From NCBI RefSeq assembly GCF_011745365.1, contig NW_024468912.1, positions 3,410,001 through 3,474,000 of the forward strand: a stretch of DNA of 64,000 nt. The letters run 5' to 3'. The number at the start of each line of letters is the position of its first letter. Within the stretch, counting starts at the first letter, position 1. This document shows positions 40,565 to 53,049 of the stretch, piece by piece. The DNA comes from Cryphonectria parasitica EP155 (Eukaryota > Ascomycota > Sordariomycetes > Diaporthales > Cryphonectriaceae). The translations under genes were made by a program, and so were the position numbers. The notes beneath the pieces were generated by a model. The model was given only the letters and a program-made list of their open reading frames with translations, did no database searches and had not been told where the DNA came from.

Positions 40565-43500
40565 TTAAGAAGACGTAGGGCCAGGACCGTGCTCCGAGTT
40601 TGATTTGTCCTTCACGTCCGGGAAGAGCTCGGCGTACCAAGAGTCGCTGTCATCCAGGGGCTTGCGAAGCTGGCTGCGAAGTTCGCGCTCGGCCGCGTGA
40701 TCCTCATCGCCAATGAGCACTGCTGTGAAGTCTCGCTCCAGCTTCATCAAAAGGTCGCTGACAAGATGCTGGAGCTTTGCATCGTTTTCACAGGCCATCT
40801 TCTGCAGCGCATCTTTGACTGTCCGAGTTGCCTCCTGGAAGATGCGTCGCTTGTTGGTCTCTACATTTGCTTTCATCAAGTTCTTCCTGCGCGCGTAACA
40901 GCCCGGGCCTAAGAAATATATTCATACATATATAAATATGCGTCAGCCGTCGCGGACTTGTGGCTGGACCAGAAGTAGCTGTGAGCATGTTTGGGGAAGG
41001 CAGACTTACCTGATTCTTTCGAGCAGCTGTCATACGTCTCACGCATTACCTCTCGAATGGCGGGGCAGAACATCCGATTCAAGTCCCGCTGGGAGGCATC
41101 GATTTCCTTGCGTAGCTCTTGCATTGACGCTTCCAGAGCAGTAACTTGAATCCGGACTGGTTTCTCCATTGTGGTGGAACCAAGAGGTGGTATTCCGCGG
41201 TGTGGCATGCTTGCACAGACGTTGTGCTGGAATTGTTCCATAGCCTCTATGGTGCTTCTTGTAAACGCGGCGAACGCCATTGGGACGCAGCGTTGGAAGA
41301 CCATCTCCCAACTGCTAGCCAGATGCTGGGCCACGGGATCATGAAGCTCGGCATTGAAGTCTCGCGGCCCTGCGGCTCCTGAGAATTCTCCATACCGTAG
41401 GAGGGTCGCGCGATACTAGCAAAGCGCAAGCTTAGACTTAATTCTTTACGAAATTATACGAGAGAGGAACACTCACTGTGGACCACAGAAGGTTTCCCCA
41501 TGATTCTGCAATGGCAACGGCCTTTTCGGATCCGATAATGATGAGTTTCTCGAAGGCCTTGACGAGATATCTGTTCAGACCAATGAAGGGAGTTCAATCA
41601 TAATTCGTTACTCACCATGTCCAGGACAGACAACTGCTTGCCAAGGAATTCCTTTCTTTGAACAATCTCAGCTTTGGTCATGTGAACCGCCCGAGTGCTT
41701 GTTGTCCAGATTTTCATCGAATTAAGAAGCTCGTCAGCATCATTAATGAGGTAGCGAGCCTTGTCTCTGCGCCCAGCCTTCGTCAAGGTTCGTGCATGGG
41801 CTTGAAGCCCAGGAATCTCAGTGTCGTCCGGTTGGATGAACCCTTGGACCTGCACATTTTCGTCTACCAATTTCCCGGTGAGCTTTTGATATGCCCGAGC
41901 ACTGACGCAGAAGACAGGAAGGGACCGTGCTACCGCATCATAATCTCTGGCTTCTACGTTCGGGTCGAAAGCCCATTCGTCTTTCTCCATTGCTGTCTGC
42001 TGATCAAGCCTGTGGACGAGGTCAATGAGTGGAAACTTGTTAGAAATGTTCGATCGAAAGATGAGCTTACTCCTTGATACCCGGGGCAAAATCAGCCTTG
42101 ATCGCACCTTTGCACATCTGGTTCCGTCCCTTGATGCATATCGATTGGATGCGGCTGCGCATGGCGCTCTCGTCTGCGCCAACCTGCTGTAGCTCCTTGT
42201 CGGCCTCGCGACACTGCTTTTTGAGGGCCTTCTTTGCCTTTTTGGCAGCGTGTAACTCATCCTTGGTGGTGTTCAATTCTCCCTCAATCTCCTCAACTGT
42301 CAAAACTTGACGATCGTGGCCCTCTTCGACTTGAGCCTCGCCGTCGGTGTTGCCGTCATCGCCCGAATCATCCGCCGTTCCGCTGTCTTCATTACCAGAA
42401 TCTCCTGAGTGCTTGCGTTTCTTGCTGTTGAGTACCGGCCGGTACACGGTCTCGCCTTTCGCCGCCTTGACGGACAAGGCCGACCATACCTGATGTTTGT
42501 CCAACCAGTCATTTACTGTGGCCTCGGATGCGAATCGCTTTTGCTTCAGCTCGCGAAGTTGGCGGCGCAACGCAACCTTTCTAGCTTCAAGGTCTTTGAG
42601 CTGTGCCTCTAGATCGGAGACACCATCTCCCATATCGAGCGCGCTTGCAACTTCCAGCTTCAGGATATCATCTGTCTTGGTACAAATGAAGGTGATAGCT
42701 GAGTATGCCCCGTCGAACTTCAGCTGACGCCTGAAAGACTCACCCAGGAGTTCTTTGGCTGCCTTATCGTCCATGGCTCGTTGAACGCCCGCAGTGATCC
42801 AGATGGCATCACATACCTTCAAGTAGTTCAGCGCCACAGCCCCTCGGGCAGTGTTGGCATCGTGGACGCCCGGAAGGTCTACAATGACCGCGCCTGTGGA
42901 CAAAGCCACCGCCTTGCAGTATATGCGGACTGACCTGATCAAGGGCCAATACTCGACGTCACCTCCGCGACCAGCTGCCCTGTCCCTGCTGTCGACGTAC
43001 TTTTGGACAGCATCATATAGACCGGAAGCAGTCCTGCGGTGGATGCTCTTGGCAGTGCCCAGAAGTCCGCGGATACTCTCAGACTGGGCCATCTCGCAAG
43101 GCTTACCCACGGCCATATCATGCTTTTTCATTTTGGGATAGACGGCCTTGATCTTGGCATATACTACACCAGCAGGGCTGTCCGCGATAAGGCAGTCTTT
43201 GGACACTTTTCCATCCAGAATCATGTCAGACAACAGTGTCTCTAGCTCTTTGGACCAGCCTTCGGCGGTGATGAATTCGATCTCTGCACGGTAGGCTTCC
43301 GCTGGGTCGTCAGAGTAATTGTATGCTATCTCGGTAGCTGACGCAGTGCAGGCCCGCACACCATTGACAGGCACAAGCCTATGAATGTCGTCAGTAGGTC
43401 TGTTTTCCATAATATTATGGGTGAACAAGCCGTACCTCTCCTCGTCTAAGAGCGCGTTGATAAGTGAGCTCTTGCCTGCACCAGTGTTGCCACTTTTGCA

Positions 43501-43883
43501 AGACCCATATCAGTATCTCCTCGTGTTTGAGAACCAGACAGGAACACATACATAACACCAATGGTAAAACGAGTCAGCTTTGCCTCATCTCGAAGCTTCT
43601 TGACCTTGGCTAGCCATTTTTGTACCTGTGAGACCGTGATGGTTAAGAGAGATTCAGGAAGAGAGCTCAGGATCTCCTCGATCTCCTTGAGCCTCTCCAC
43701 ATTGATTTTAACGCCCTTTTCTAAGTCCTCGATGGACGCCTCGGACATGAGGCGATCGAAGTAGTTGCTAGGAGCTTCCATGGTGCTTTCTGTATCTTGA
43801 TGGGGCGAGGGCTGTGGGGTCTGACTGCTGGCGAGGGAAGTCTTGTCTGGCTCAGCTTCGACGAAGCCTCTGACCTCGTTCAT
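40565..43883 (-). CDS. dynamin-like nuclear GTPase of the SLIP-GC type
   Basis: Proposed exons: 43883-43552, 43492-43436, 43378-42071, 42009-41616, 41557-41477, 41415-41010, 40908-40565; 973 residues. The P-loop is rebuilt across intron 43551-43493: GVIGNTGAGKSSLINALLDEER. Then come the G2 Thr in GVRACTASATEI, the G3 motif in VIVDLPGVHDANTARG, and the G4-like ITFICTKTDD. A long charged coiled coil with an acidic insert (SGDSGNEDSGTADDSGDDGN) follows, and the end matches the fungal family: YRATLLRYGEFSG, FNAELHDPVAQHLASSWEMVF, NRRIF-type TNKRRIFQEATRTVKDALQKM. SLIP-GC is a vertebrate nuclear GTPase; the many fungal members have no known role. The acceptor at 41557 is the least certain join. 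The first ATG in frame is 43883; 43781 is an alternative. Confidence 0.8.
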
Positions 43884-45149
43884 TAAAGGGACTGGCTTCT
43901 TTCTCAACAAACAAGAGATGGAGTTTGCGACGTGACTCGTAGATAAACAGAGCCTCGACTGAGACGTGATGGGATAGGGAAGAAGTGGCACCGGAGAAGA
44001 CAGCGAGGCGCAGCGCTGTCAAATAAAGGATGAGGAAAGTGAATGAAGAGAAGTGAGTGAGAGTTGATGAGGAGAAACGCTCAGCAGGAAGTTGAGGAGG
44101 AAGGTGAGTAGAAGCTTGAATGGAAAGGTAAGTGGAAGGTTGGGTAGAAGGTTGGAGGGAAGGTCAAGTGGAAAGCCCAGTAGAAGGTCAACATCGAAGC
44201 TCCTATGATGTGGAGAGAAGGGTGCCAACGCTCGACGCAAAAAGCAAAAGCTCTGGCCAAAAGCGTTCCAGGTAGCGCAAAGCTCGAGAATGCGAAACCA
44301 ATAACGAATTCGGGACAACAACAAAATGTACGAAGCCCAAGGGGTTGCGCAGGAGGTAGCAGGGCCAGTTCAACTTGCTCAAGTTCTGTTGAGGCGAGAG
44401 GGGCGCTGCCGAGGTGTTTGCTGAGGGAGAAGGTGTTCGTTCAAAAGAGATACATCCAGTTCGAACAGAAGAAAGGAAAATAATCGAGCTCTCAAGTTGA
44501 AAAGCGCACAGTGAATGAGAGAGTCTGGAATGTTTTATTGAGATGTTCGTGAGGAGAAAGTATTAACTGTCAAAGGAGGTGTGGATGGCAGTAATTAATG
44601 GCGAGTGATGCAAAATGTTACACTCAAAAGCAATGCAAGTAGTCATTGATCAAAATATGGTGGCTGTGTATCATGAGCACGCCTATGACATGACTCAATG
44701 TAAATGTGCATGTATCTTGACTGTCCAGCCTCCCAGCTAGTTTGGTTGATAGAGGTTGCTAGAGCGCTGCCATCAGCATGACCTTGGGAGCATGCAAGGC
44801 CCTTGAGGAACATGCACCAAGGACATGAAAAATCTTCAACTGTCACATAATTCTCCAGATTGTCTTGTAAGCTGACTTTGGAATTCCCATGCTATTATAT
44901 ATTATAGGAAAAGCAGGTATCAAACTGCACAAAGCAGGTATATCTCGAATAATACTGCAGGGTATGTAGTGGGCAAACGTATTGTTGGCCCCCCCCCCCC
45001 TCCTCCCCTCTTGGAGAGTTCTTCTTGGCTCCTCTCTTCATGGTTTTTCTGATATCCATTCCTCATGACCTGTCAACCTCTTCCTTCATGCCCTGGGATT
45101 ACCTTCCATTTTGTTTACTTACACTCAAAGAAAAACTACTCGCTACTTT
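43884..45149. other. GTPase upstream region with a degenerate purine-rich tandem tract
   Basis: About 44085-44195 is an imperfect tandem array of GGAAGGT-type units (roughly 20-24 bases each). The rest has no gene. A C run lies at about 44989-45000, close to the end of the ABC transporter gene. Confidence 0.5.
44085..44195. repeat. degenerate purine-rich tandem repeat
   Basis: Successive words of the form GGAAGGT-GAGTAGAAG, GGAAAGGTAAGTGGAAGGTT, GGGTAGAAGGTTGGAGGGAAGGTC recur with drift in length and sequence. Confidence 0.55.
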
Positions 45150-48100
45150 TCAACCCCCAATCAAGGCCTGTGCCCTCACCACCTTTCCCTTGTCCAGGAC
45201 GATCTCAAAGTCGGCATCCTTCACGGCTTCCACGCGGTGCGCGATGGTGATCACTGTGCTCTGGCGCAGCTCCTCACGCAGAACCTTCTGAATGTAGAAC
45301 GCCGTCTTCTTGTCGATGCTTGCTGTCGCCTCGTCCAGGATCACCACGGGGCTCCGCCGCAGCACGGCCCTGCCCAGACCGATGAGCTGTCGCTGGCCCT
45401 GGGAGAGGTTCTTGCCGCCGCCGTCTACACGGGTGGTCAGCGTCAGGGCGGATGAATACGGAGGGCCGGACTTGGCCCTTCCATTGTCATCGACGTTGAG
45501 GATTGTTGCTGCTGCGAGATCCTCAGTGACCATTTCACCGTTGTGGCCTTCCCCGTGGTCACTGTCTGCACCACTGCTGCTGTTTGAGCTGGGAACAGGA
45601 CTGGCAGAAGCGGAACTCAACCCAGACCCTCGTGGGGTCGGCGAAGCGCTGCCTGAGAGAGCATCTACCTCGTCTGCTGCACCCAGCACTCTCCTCAGGA
45701 CCAGCTCACACTCCTCGTCTGAGTGCTCGCCGATGGGATCCAAATTGTCCCTCAGCGTACCAGGAAACAGCACCGGATCTTGCGCCACGAAGCTGATCCT
45801 CTTCCTGAGCGCATGTTTGTCCACCCTCGCCACATCCATGCTGCCGATACGAATGCTTCCTAGAGTGCCGGTAGCCTCGTCGTACTCGGGCAGGATCGTA
45901 CCAAGTAATGTCAACGCGAGCGTACTCTTTCCGCTTCCCGTCCTGCCAGTCACGGCGACCGTCGCACCAGCCGGTATGCGGAAACTGATGTCTCGCAACG
46001 ATGGGTCGAGGCCCTTTGCGTATCGAACTGTGACCTTGTCGAAGATGATGTCGTCGTCGTAGCTAGGCCATGCGGCAGGCGGATCGAGGTCACCGCGAGG
46101 TTCCTCCTCCAGATCAATAAGCTCAATCACACGCTCCACGCTGACGAACTGCATCTGTAGGTCACCGTACTTGCGGCAGAGGTTATGCGTACAAGTTACA
46201 AAATTTCCAGCAGTCCCCAGGACGAAACCGACTGTGCCGGCACCGAGACCAGTGAGGAGGGCTGACATTGTGAGAATAAAGGTCGAGAGCGCGGAGAGGA
46301 TGTCGAAGCGGAACATGAGCCATGCCTGGAGAGACCAGAAAAAGTGGTCCATTCTTTGAAAGGCCTCGGTTGTTATGATGATCTGGTTCTGAAAGTGAGG
46401 TTCGGCGCGGAAAGCGCGGACAGTTGTAAGGCCCTCAAGGAGGGTGCCAAAGTTCGACATGAGTGGGGATAAAGAAACCATTTCCAGTCGTCGAAGCGAT
46501 TGTGATGCTGGGAGGAAGCGCATGAAGATCATGATGAAAAGGAAGGTCATGATGACAGCGATGAGGAGAAAAACCGGCGTCGTCGACGCAATGACGAACA
46601 CGCTGGAAGCCCAGAACATAAAGTACCACGCGACGTCGCGGATTTGCGTGACAATCTGGCCATCGATAGTACCAATATCGCTTGTCAGTCTGTTCATCAG
46701 GCGACCGACGGGCGTCACGTCGTAGAAGCGAAATGTGGCGTTGGCAACTTTGAGCATGACCTGTTGAAAGAGGTGCTTGCCCGCAGTGTAGATGATGAGC
46801 ACAATCGTGAGGTCGGATAGCATGAATGAGACGAACTGCAGAAGGGCGATGATAAAAAACCAGAACAGCCAAGGCCGTGCGTCGGCGTCGGGAGGTGGGA
46901 GGTCAAGGTTAATGTTCCACCAGTCACCAGAAGCAGCAGTGCTCAAGTTCGGGCCCGCAGCCGATGGGAACATGTGCTCTGGCTCGTTATTGGCAACGAA
47001 GTAGATTTGGGTCGTCGCGGTATCTTCGTAGGCCTCGCCCCAAACCTTCAAGAAATAGTAATGCGCAAGCCTGGAGGCTCGGAACACGGTGAATAGGACG
47101 ACGAGACCGGCCCAGTACCAGAGATTACCGGCCTTGATGTACTGCCAGTATACTGACATCATGACACCGCCATGGGCCCGATGTTCCTCTTCGATGAATT
47201 TGTCGGGTAGAACGTCCTCGTCTGGTTTGTCTGCGTGTTCGTCGTCCAGTGATTCTCGACGGTGCTCTTCCTCCGCGGCAAAGTGAAGTAGCTCCTCGTG
47301 AGCGTTAATCTCTTCGCGGGAGATGACAGTCACCATCCCAGGCTGCGAGATCTCCAGGACCTGATCGGCATATCTCGTCAAGATGTCCATGCGATGTGTG
47401 ACAAAGAAGACCATCCGACCCTTCATCAAGTCCGTGTTTCTGAAAAGGTTACGCAGGATTGTCTCAGCCGTCTGGTGGTCCAGTGCAGCGATAGGGTCGT
47501 CCAGCAATAGAATCCTCGCCTGGCTGTAGATAGCCCTGGCGAGTGCCACCCGCGCCCTCTGGCCACCAGAGAGACCGACGCCATTCTCGCCGATCAGCGA
47601 TAAGTCTCCTGCCTTCCAGTTCGACAAGTCAGGAATCAGACAGCATGCCGCGAGGACCTGCCGATACCTCGCCTCGTCGAGGCCGGAGGAAAACAGTATG
47701 TTCTCCCGAATACTCATGCTCTGCAACCATGGTGTCTGCGCACAGTACCCTGCCACCTCACTGGGTATCTTCTTTGTGCCCCCACGATCATCAAGTTCTC
47801 CCAGGATGGCATGAAGCAAGGCAGTCTTTCCGAAACCCACTTTTCCACAGATGGCAGTCAGGCCCGGGCCAGCTGAAAAGGTGACATTTGAGAGGACGTG
47901 TTGCGCTGGCGGAGATCCGGGCCATGAGAAAGATGCCTCGCGGAACGCTATCTCGAGCTCCCCAGCTGGTTGCGTGCCAGACTCTCCAAGGGCATCGTAC
48001 TCCTCGTCCTTGTTTGGCTCGGCCATGAAATTGTCAATTCTGCCCATGGCCACGCTCGCATTGAGGAGCACAGTGACTAGCCCTGGGAGCTCGTTCAGGC

Positions 48101-49989
48101 TTTGGTTCAGCTGGGTGAACAGGGTCAATGCCGGAAAGGCGATGTCGACTCGCAGAGGCTGCTTGCCAATCATAGTATATGCGTAAAATGCCGCCACGGG
48201 AAAGAAGTAGGCCGAGATCTTATTGGTGGCGGCAACAGCCTTGTTGATCAGGTTTACAATCACTCGGTACCGTAGCTCTTTCTGCCGGGACGCCAGGATT
48301 TGGCCCAACCACTTATCCTGCCAGTCATACCAGCGCAGGTGACGTATTGCCTCCACGAATTGAGAGGTGAGCTGAAGCTTGACGTCGGTGACACCGCGTC
48401 GGGCCCGCTCCCAACTGACAAGGGCGCGGATGGTGAAGACGTTGATGAGCTGGGCGAGGACGATGAGCAGGACCCCACCGAGCGCTGCTGGTCCCAGGAT
48501 TTCCCAGATCAGGACTATCGTTAAGATGAAAGTCATGGGCTTTGTAACGAGATTAGCGAATTCCCAGAAGCGCTGTGCAACCTCGTAAACATCGTTGCGC
48601 ATCAAGTTGAGGATCTTGCCCATGGACGCTGGGCCCCCATTGGTCTTGCTCTTGTCCACTGATTTTTCACCTTCCTTTTCGTTATGGTTGCTGGGAAATG
48701 TGAATGCCTTCCGCCTCAAGGTTTTCTCGTAGATCATAGTGATCAGCTCGCCCCTGCACCGCTCATAAGCTCGCCGGCAGAACCAGAGATTGAATATCCC
48801 AGACTGGGCGCCAATCAGCCGAACGAGCAGGATGAACACACCGTAGACCACAGCAACCCTTCGGTTTGCGTTTTCGCCCTCGAGGGCAGTCAAAAGCTCC
48901 TTAAGAAAGACAATTGGGAGTAAGGAGCAAAGCGACTCGAGAATACCCAAGAAGGTTGTTATGATCAAATCTGGCGCATTGACCTTGACGGTACGCATGA
49001 GGACTGATCCTTTGACATCCCTGAAGAGGCGGTGCAGCCGGTCGTGTTGGAATTGGAGGGGCAGCTGCCACACATCTTCGGCGTGGAGCTGTCTCTGGCA
49101 TCCCGCCGCAACGACTGGTCCCATCCAGCCTACAGACATCCAGTTCCAGAGCGTGAAGCTGTCTTCTGGGCTGCGAAGTTTCGATGTCGGCGTCTGAAAG
49201 GGGGAGCAAATATCGATGCTGCCAAGGTGATGGTCACGCAATGGCATATTGAGAATGCAGATCACGGAGGCTACCGTGACGAGCATCTCAAGTATCCACC
49301 ACACGAGGCCAAGCCTTGTCGTGACATACAGTATAGTGCTGAACATAACGAGCTGGATGAGAAACAATGCACCCTGAACGACCAATACCAGCCCTGGCGT
49401 CGACCGCGGCCTTTCGGCTGCCAATGTAATGCAAGTGACCGCCTTTGATATCGTTAGTTAGGCTTGGATTTTCAGGCAGCTAGTCAAGGGGTTTCTCACT
49501 GACATGCGGTATCAGTGGCGTGAGAAAGAGGGGCCCTATATCTGGGTTTAAACTGGCCACAAGGCTGAGCACGAGACCGACTGCTGAGTTGACCAAGAGG
49601 AAAAGAACTGAGCGGCTCCAATTTCTTCGCATCGGGAGCCCGAGCTCGACAGAAGACATTTCGGCCTCTTCGGGCGACTCGGCTGCAAAGTTGCGCAGCC
49701 AGATTGGGCGGCGGCGCCATATTGGCTGCAAGCCATATCCTGATATGAGCAGAAGAAGAGAGAGAGCACTTGGAATCCATGCAATGGCGCCGATGCATTC
49801 TCCAAAAATGGCGAGTTCAGATATCTAGCGGCTAACTGTCAGCAGAGGGTCGCAAAGCCTATTCTGCTTCCTCTCTTTCATTACAGCATCGGAAACAGGG
49901 CGGGGTTGGCTTACCCAAAGGCGATCGCAACATTTGAGACATGGCCGCAGTATGTCCCATGAGAGGTATGGGGATGGGACTGAGGCCAT
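45150..49989 (-). CDS. ABCC (MRP-type) multidrug-resistance-like ABC transporter
   Basis: Exons 49989-49915, 49824-49504 and 49442-45150, all phase 0, give 1562 residues. An N-terminal TMD0 (ISELAIFGECIGAIAWIPSALSLLLLISGYG, SVLFLLVNSAVGLVLSLVASLN) precedes TMD1. NBD1 has Walker A GKVGFGKTALLHAILG, signature LSGGQRARVALARAIYS and Walker B ILLLDDPIAALD, with Asp in place of the catalytic Glu, as is usual for ABCC NBD1. TMD2 carries FYDVTPVGRLMNRLTSDIGTID. NBD2 has GRTGSGKSTLALTLLG, LSQGQRQLIGLGRAVLRRSP and VVILDEATASID, plus a Ser-rich insertion (GSGLSSASASPVPSSNSSSG) between Walker A and the signature. The first exon (MASVPSPYLSWDILRPCLK...) is chosen because it alone joins exon 2 in phase 0. 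Substrates are not predictable. Such transporters reside in the plasma or vacuolar membrane. Confidence 0.92.
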
Positions 49990-52900
49990 CATAAGCCTCG
50001 AGAGTCTGCTAAAAATGATAAGATGATTTAGCTCTACTCAAAAAGTCATTGCATGTTATCGTTTGAAAGATTGCCAAGAAGAGATCAACAGGATCCCGAC
50101 AAACTCATCGCAGGCAGGTCGAGACTTGAAAGAGATAGGAAAGAGAAAGAGAACCCCAATATATTCAGCAGGGTTACTGTCTGCAGGGCCCTTTTGCGAT
50201 TTGGCTTTTATGGTACGGAGTGGCGGTCTGGACACAGACGGCCTTTTGGAGGTGCATGCAGTGGCAGCGAGCGAGAGAGGTGCAGCAGAAGGAATTGACG
50301 AAATCGGTGACTGAGTTTGCAAAAGGTGGTGACTGTCGGCGCGGCACCGGTGATCGACGCGACAAAGGTGGGAATGAACACTGGTGCCGATCCACTTGTA
50401 GCATGGATGGCACGCATTAGCGTAACTGTACGGGGATGGCTTCTGGTCATTCAGTTCCGCTCAGGACAACCACATATAGCAAGCAGTATTTGCAAGAAGA
50501 GGCCCGCCTCGGCTCGGGATCTAGACGGACAAGACGCACACGGGTCAAGACACCAATGGGACAGAAAGCCGCCATTTTGTCTCCAGCATGTCGCCACGGA
50601 CAAGCCAGTCATGAGACGGACGGGCGGCCGTGGATCGTCCGGCCTGGCCGTCAAGACAATGTGCTGGACGTCGTCCCTGAGTGCCTTTACAACAGACATG
50701 TTTCCTCTACCTGGATGCTGTTGTTACAGCTGCAGTCGATAACATGATTCCTGGCATCGTGGCAACCGGCATCTTCTCCAGACTTTCGGAAGAATGCATG
50801 AAACGTTCTGATAAGCGACCCACGATGAGATAGCGCAGACACACAGGGGGCACATACCCCCTGATCCCCGCCCCACACCATCGCCCATGCCGTTGTTCCA
50901 TAGCGCTTCGCAGCTCCGCATCGAAGCCGTTGCGGCGGTCGGCCCGGAAGCAATTCACCAATCTCGCGGTCTACTGCGATTGGGAGCATGCCGTTGGTAC
51001 GTGGTACCTGCCGAGATTTCTGTGCGTGTCTGATTGCACCTTATTAGTACTCGTCAATAGGACGAGATTTCGTAGACAAGATCTCATGACGAGGAGGGCA
51101 TATGGAGTGCGCCAGAAGAGGTGAGGTTGTGAGTGTGCCGCCCCTATAGACTGCCAGCCGGTTGTTGACGATGGTCGGCATCGCTTGCCAATTAAATCGC
51201 CCCACTGGGGATCTCGAATCGATAGAGCGTCTTATGGTAACGGGAATAAATTGCAACGTTTCTCGACAGGGCTGCGGCTATCGTGAGACAATGGAGGCGG
51301 GCCCGTGAGTAACGACCAATCAACCAGCCTCGCTAGCCTAGAGAACGGCCAGCTGTCGCCATGTCGACCAGAGGGTCGACTCGATAGGAGATTGGAAAGA
51401 TGAGGGAGGAAGTAAAAGGTCATCTATACGTCACACGCCTGAAGTGAAGGCACAGAGAGGCTGAGGCTGATTGTTAAGGCTGAGACTGTGGCAGAGGCGC
51501 GAGAGGAAGAAGAGGCCTGTACTGAGGAGGGGACGCAGGCCACAGTGAGGCAGTAGGGGTCAGTCAAGCCTACAGAGGTAAGAGGTAATAAGGGTGTGAG
51601 CAGCTGCCAAATTTAGCAATACCTACTAATTCGTAGTATACACCACAGTACATAGTGTGTAACTTGCTATACGGGTGGTTGGCGACTGCCATTCGTGTCA
51701 GAGTAATACTAACTCCGTGCTACGTAGTACATACTATAGGCCCGGGCTTTTCTCCAGTGATCCGCCTATCAAGTTCGAGTTGGTGGCGGCATTAGAGAGC
51801 CCTGTCTGGCGTCCCAACATCGAGCCAGATCTGCCACCAGTCAAGTGTCTTCCTACCGATCCTTGGCCCGCATCGTCGGAAACATCGACGCCACATCACC
51901 TGCTACACTACACCACACCACCCCAGCTTCCAGGCTGCTACACATCTTTTAACGGCTAGAACTCTGGGCACATCATCAGTTGTCTCGCCTGGCTTGCTGT
52001 GGTGTCCTCTTGACGACGCAGTGATTGGACGAGAGGTTGCCGTATCGAGATGGCGTTTCCGTCTCCACAGAGCAAACCGATGCAGAGTGCCTTTTTTATC
52101 TTACTGCTCTATGCATATTGCTATGGTAGTCGAAATGATCATCGACAATAACAAAGTGTGGAGGTGCTTGGTGGAACGCACTTGCAGCCCAAAGAGAGCG
52201 TTCTTAATGAGGTCAACGACGTTGCTGCTGTGTTCGAGCCATGATCCAAGCATCACGCAAGGTACGGCCTGCCTTCCGACCGTATTTGCTGTGGAGCCTC
52301 GTCCAGCGTGCTAAGTTCGTTCGTTCCAACTCGTAGGATGGGCCTTTCCCCTCTCCTTTCTACTTTCTCCTGAATAATTGACTTTGATTAGAAATTTTTT
52401 CTCTTTGACCTTCAAGGCTTGGCTCATGTCAGGTTCCACCTACGCCAGGGATTTGAGCTTTCCCAAGATGACGGGTCAGAGAGGACACAGCCGCAATCCG
52501 GCCGGCCGCCTTGGTACGAGCCACAAGCTCTCTAGTGCTCATTGTCCAAGGAGTTTTCCTTGCTTCTTTTAATATGAACTTGTCCCGCTTGTGGCTTTCA
52601 GGATTTCGTTTCAATCTCTTTGATCTGTTTTCTTTTTTTAACAGTTCGAGGCCGCTACTCTCCTCAAAATTGAGCCAGCGACACCAACCCCATCGACAGC
52701 TACTTTCCCAGTCGCCTCAGCAGCTGGAGTCGAGCGACAGAACGATCGTTGACGCACCAATCGTTGTCCTAGCTGTCCAGCCCAAAGTCAATATCGATAA
52801 TCAAAATCCTCAAGGCATCAAGACAGCTGTCTGCCTGCTTATTCTTTCTTGTAATTAGGGTTCACAGCCAGCGTCTTGGTCGACCGCTGCTTGCAGCTTG

Positions 52901-53049
52901 GGCCCGACGTTTCATAGAGAGGGCCCACTGAATAACCTCGTGTTTAAACAACCTTTAAGCAACCTTCAAACCCCACGCCAGGGATTCAAAGCCCCTGTCG
53001 TCGACAAGCTGCAGCGGCTCAGCTTGGGAGGTTCCCCCACACATTCACG
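49990..53049. other. 3 kb gene-poor divergent upstream region
   Basis: No gene recognised on either strand. It has GTAC/TAGTAC-rich words at about 51600-51740, a purine-rich tract at 51440-51590, and a pyrimidine-rich leader (52330-52680) ahead of the membrane-protein gene. Confidence 0.5.
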
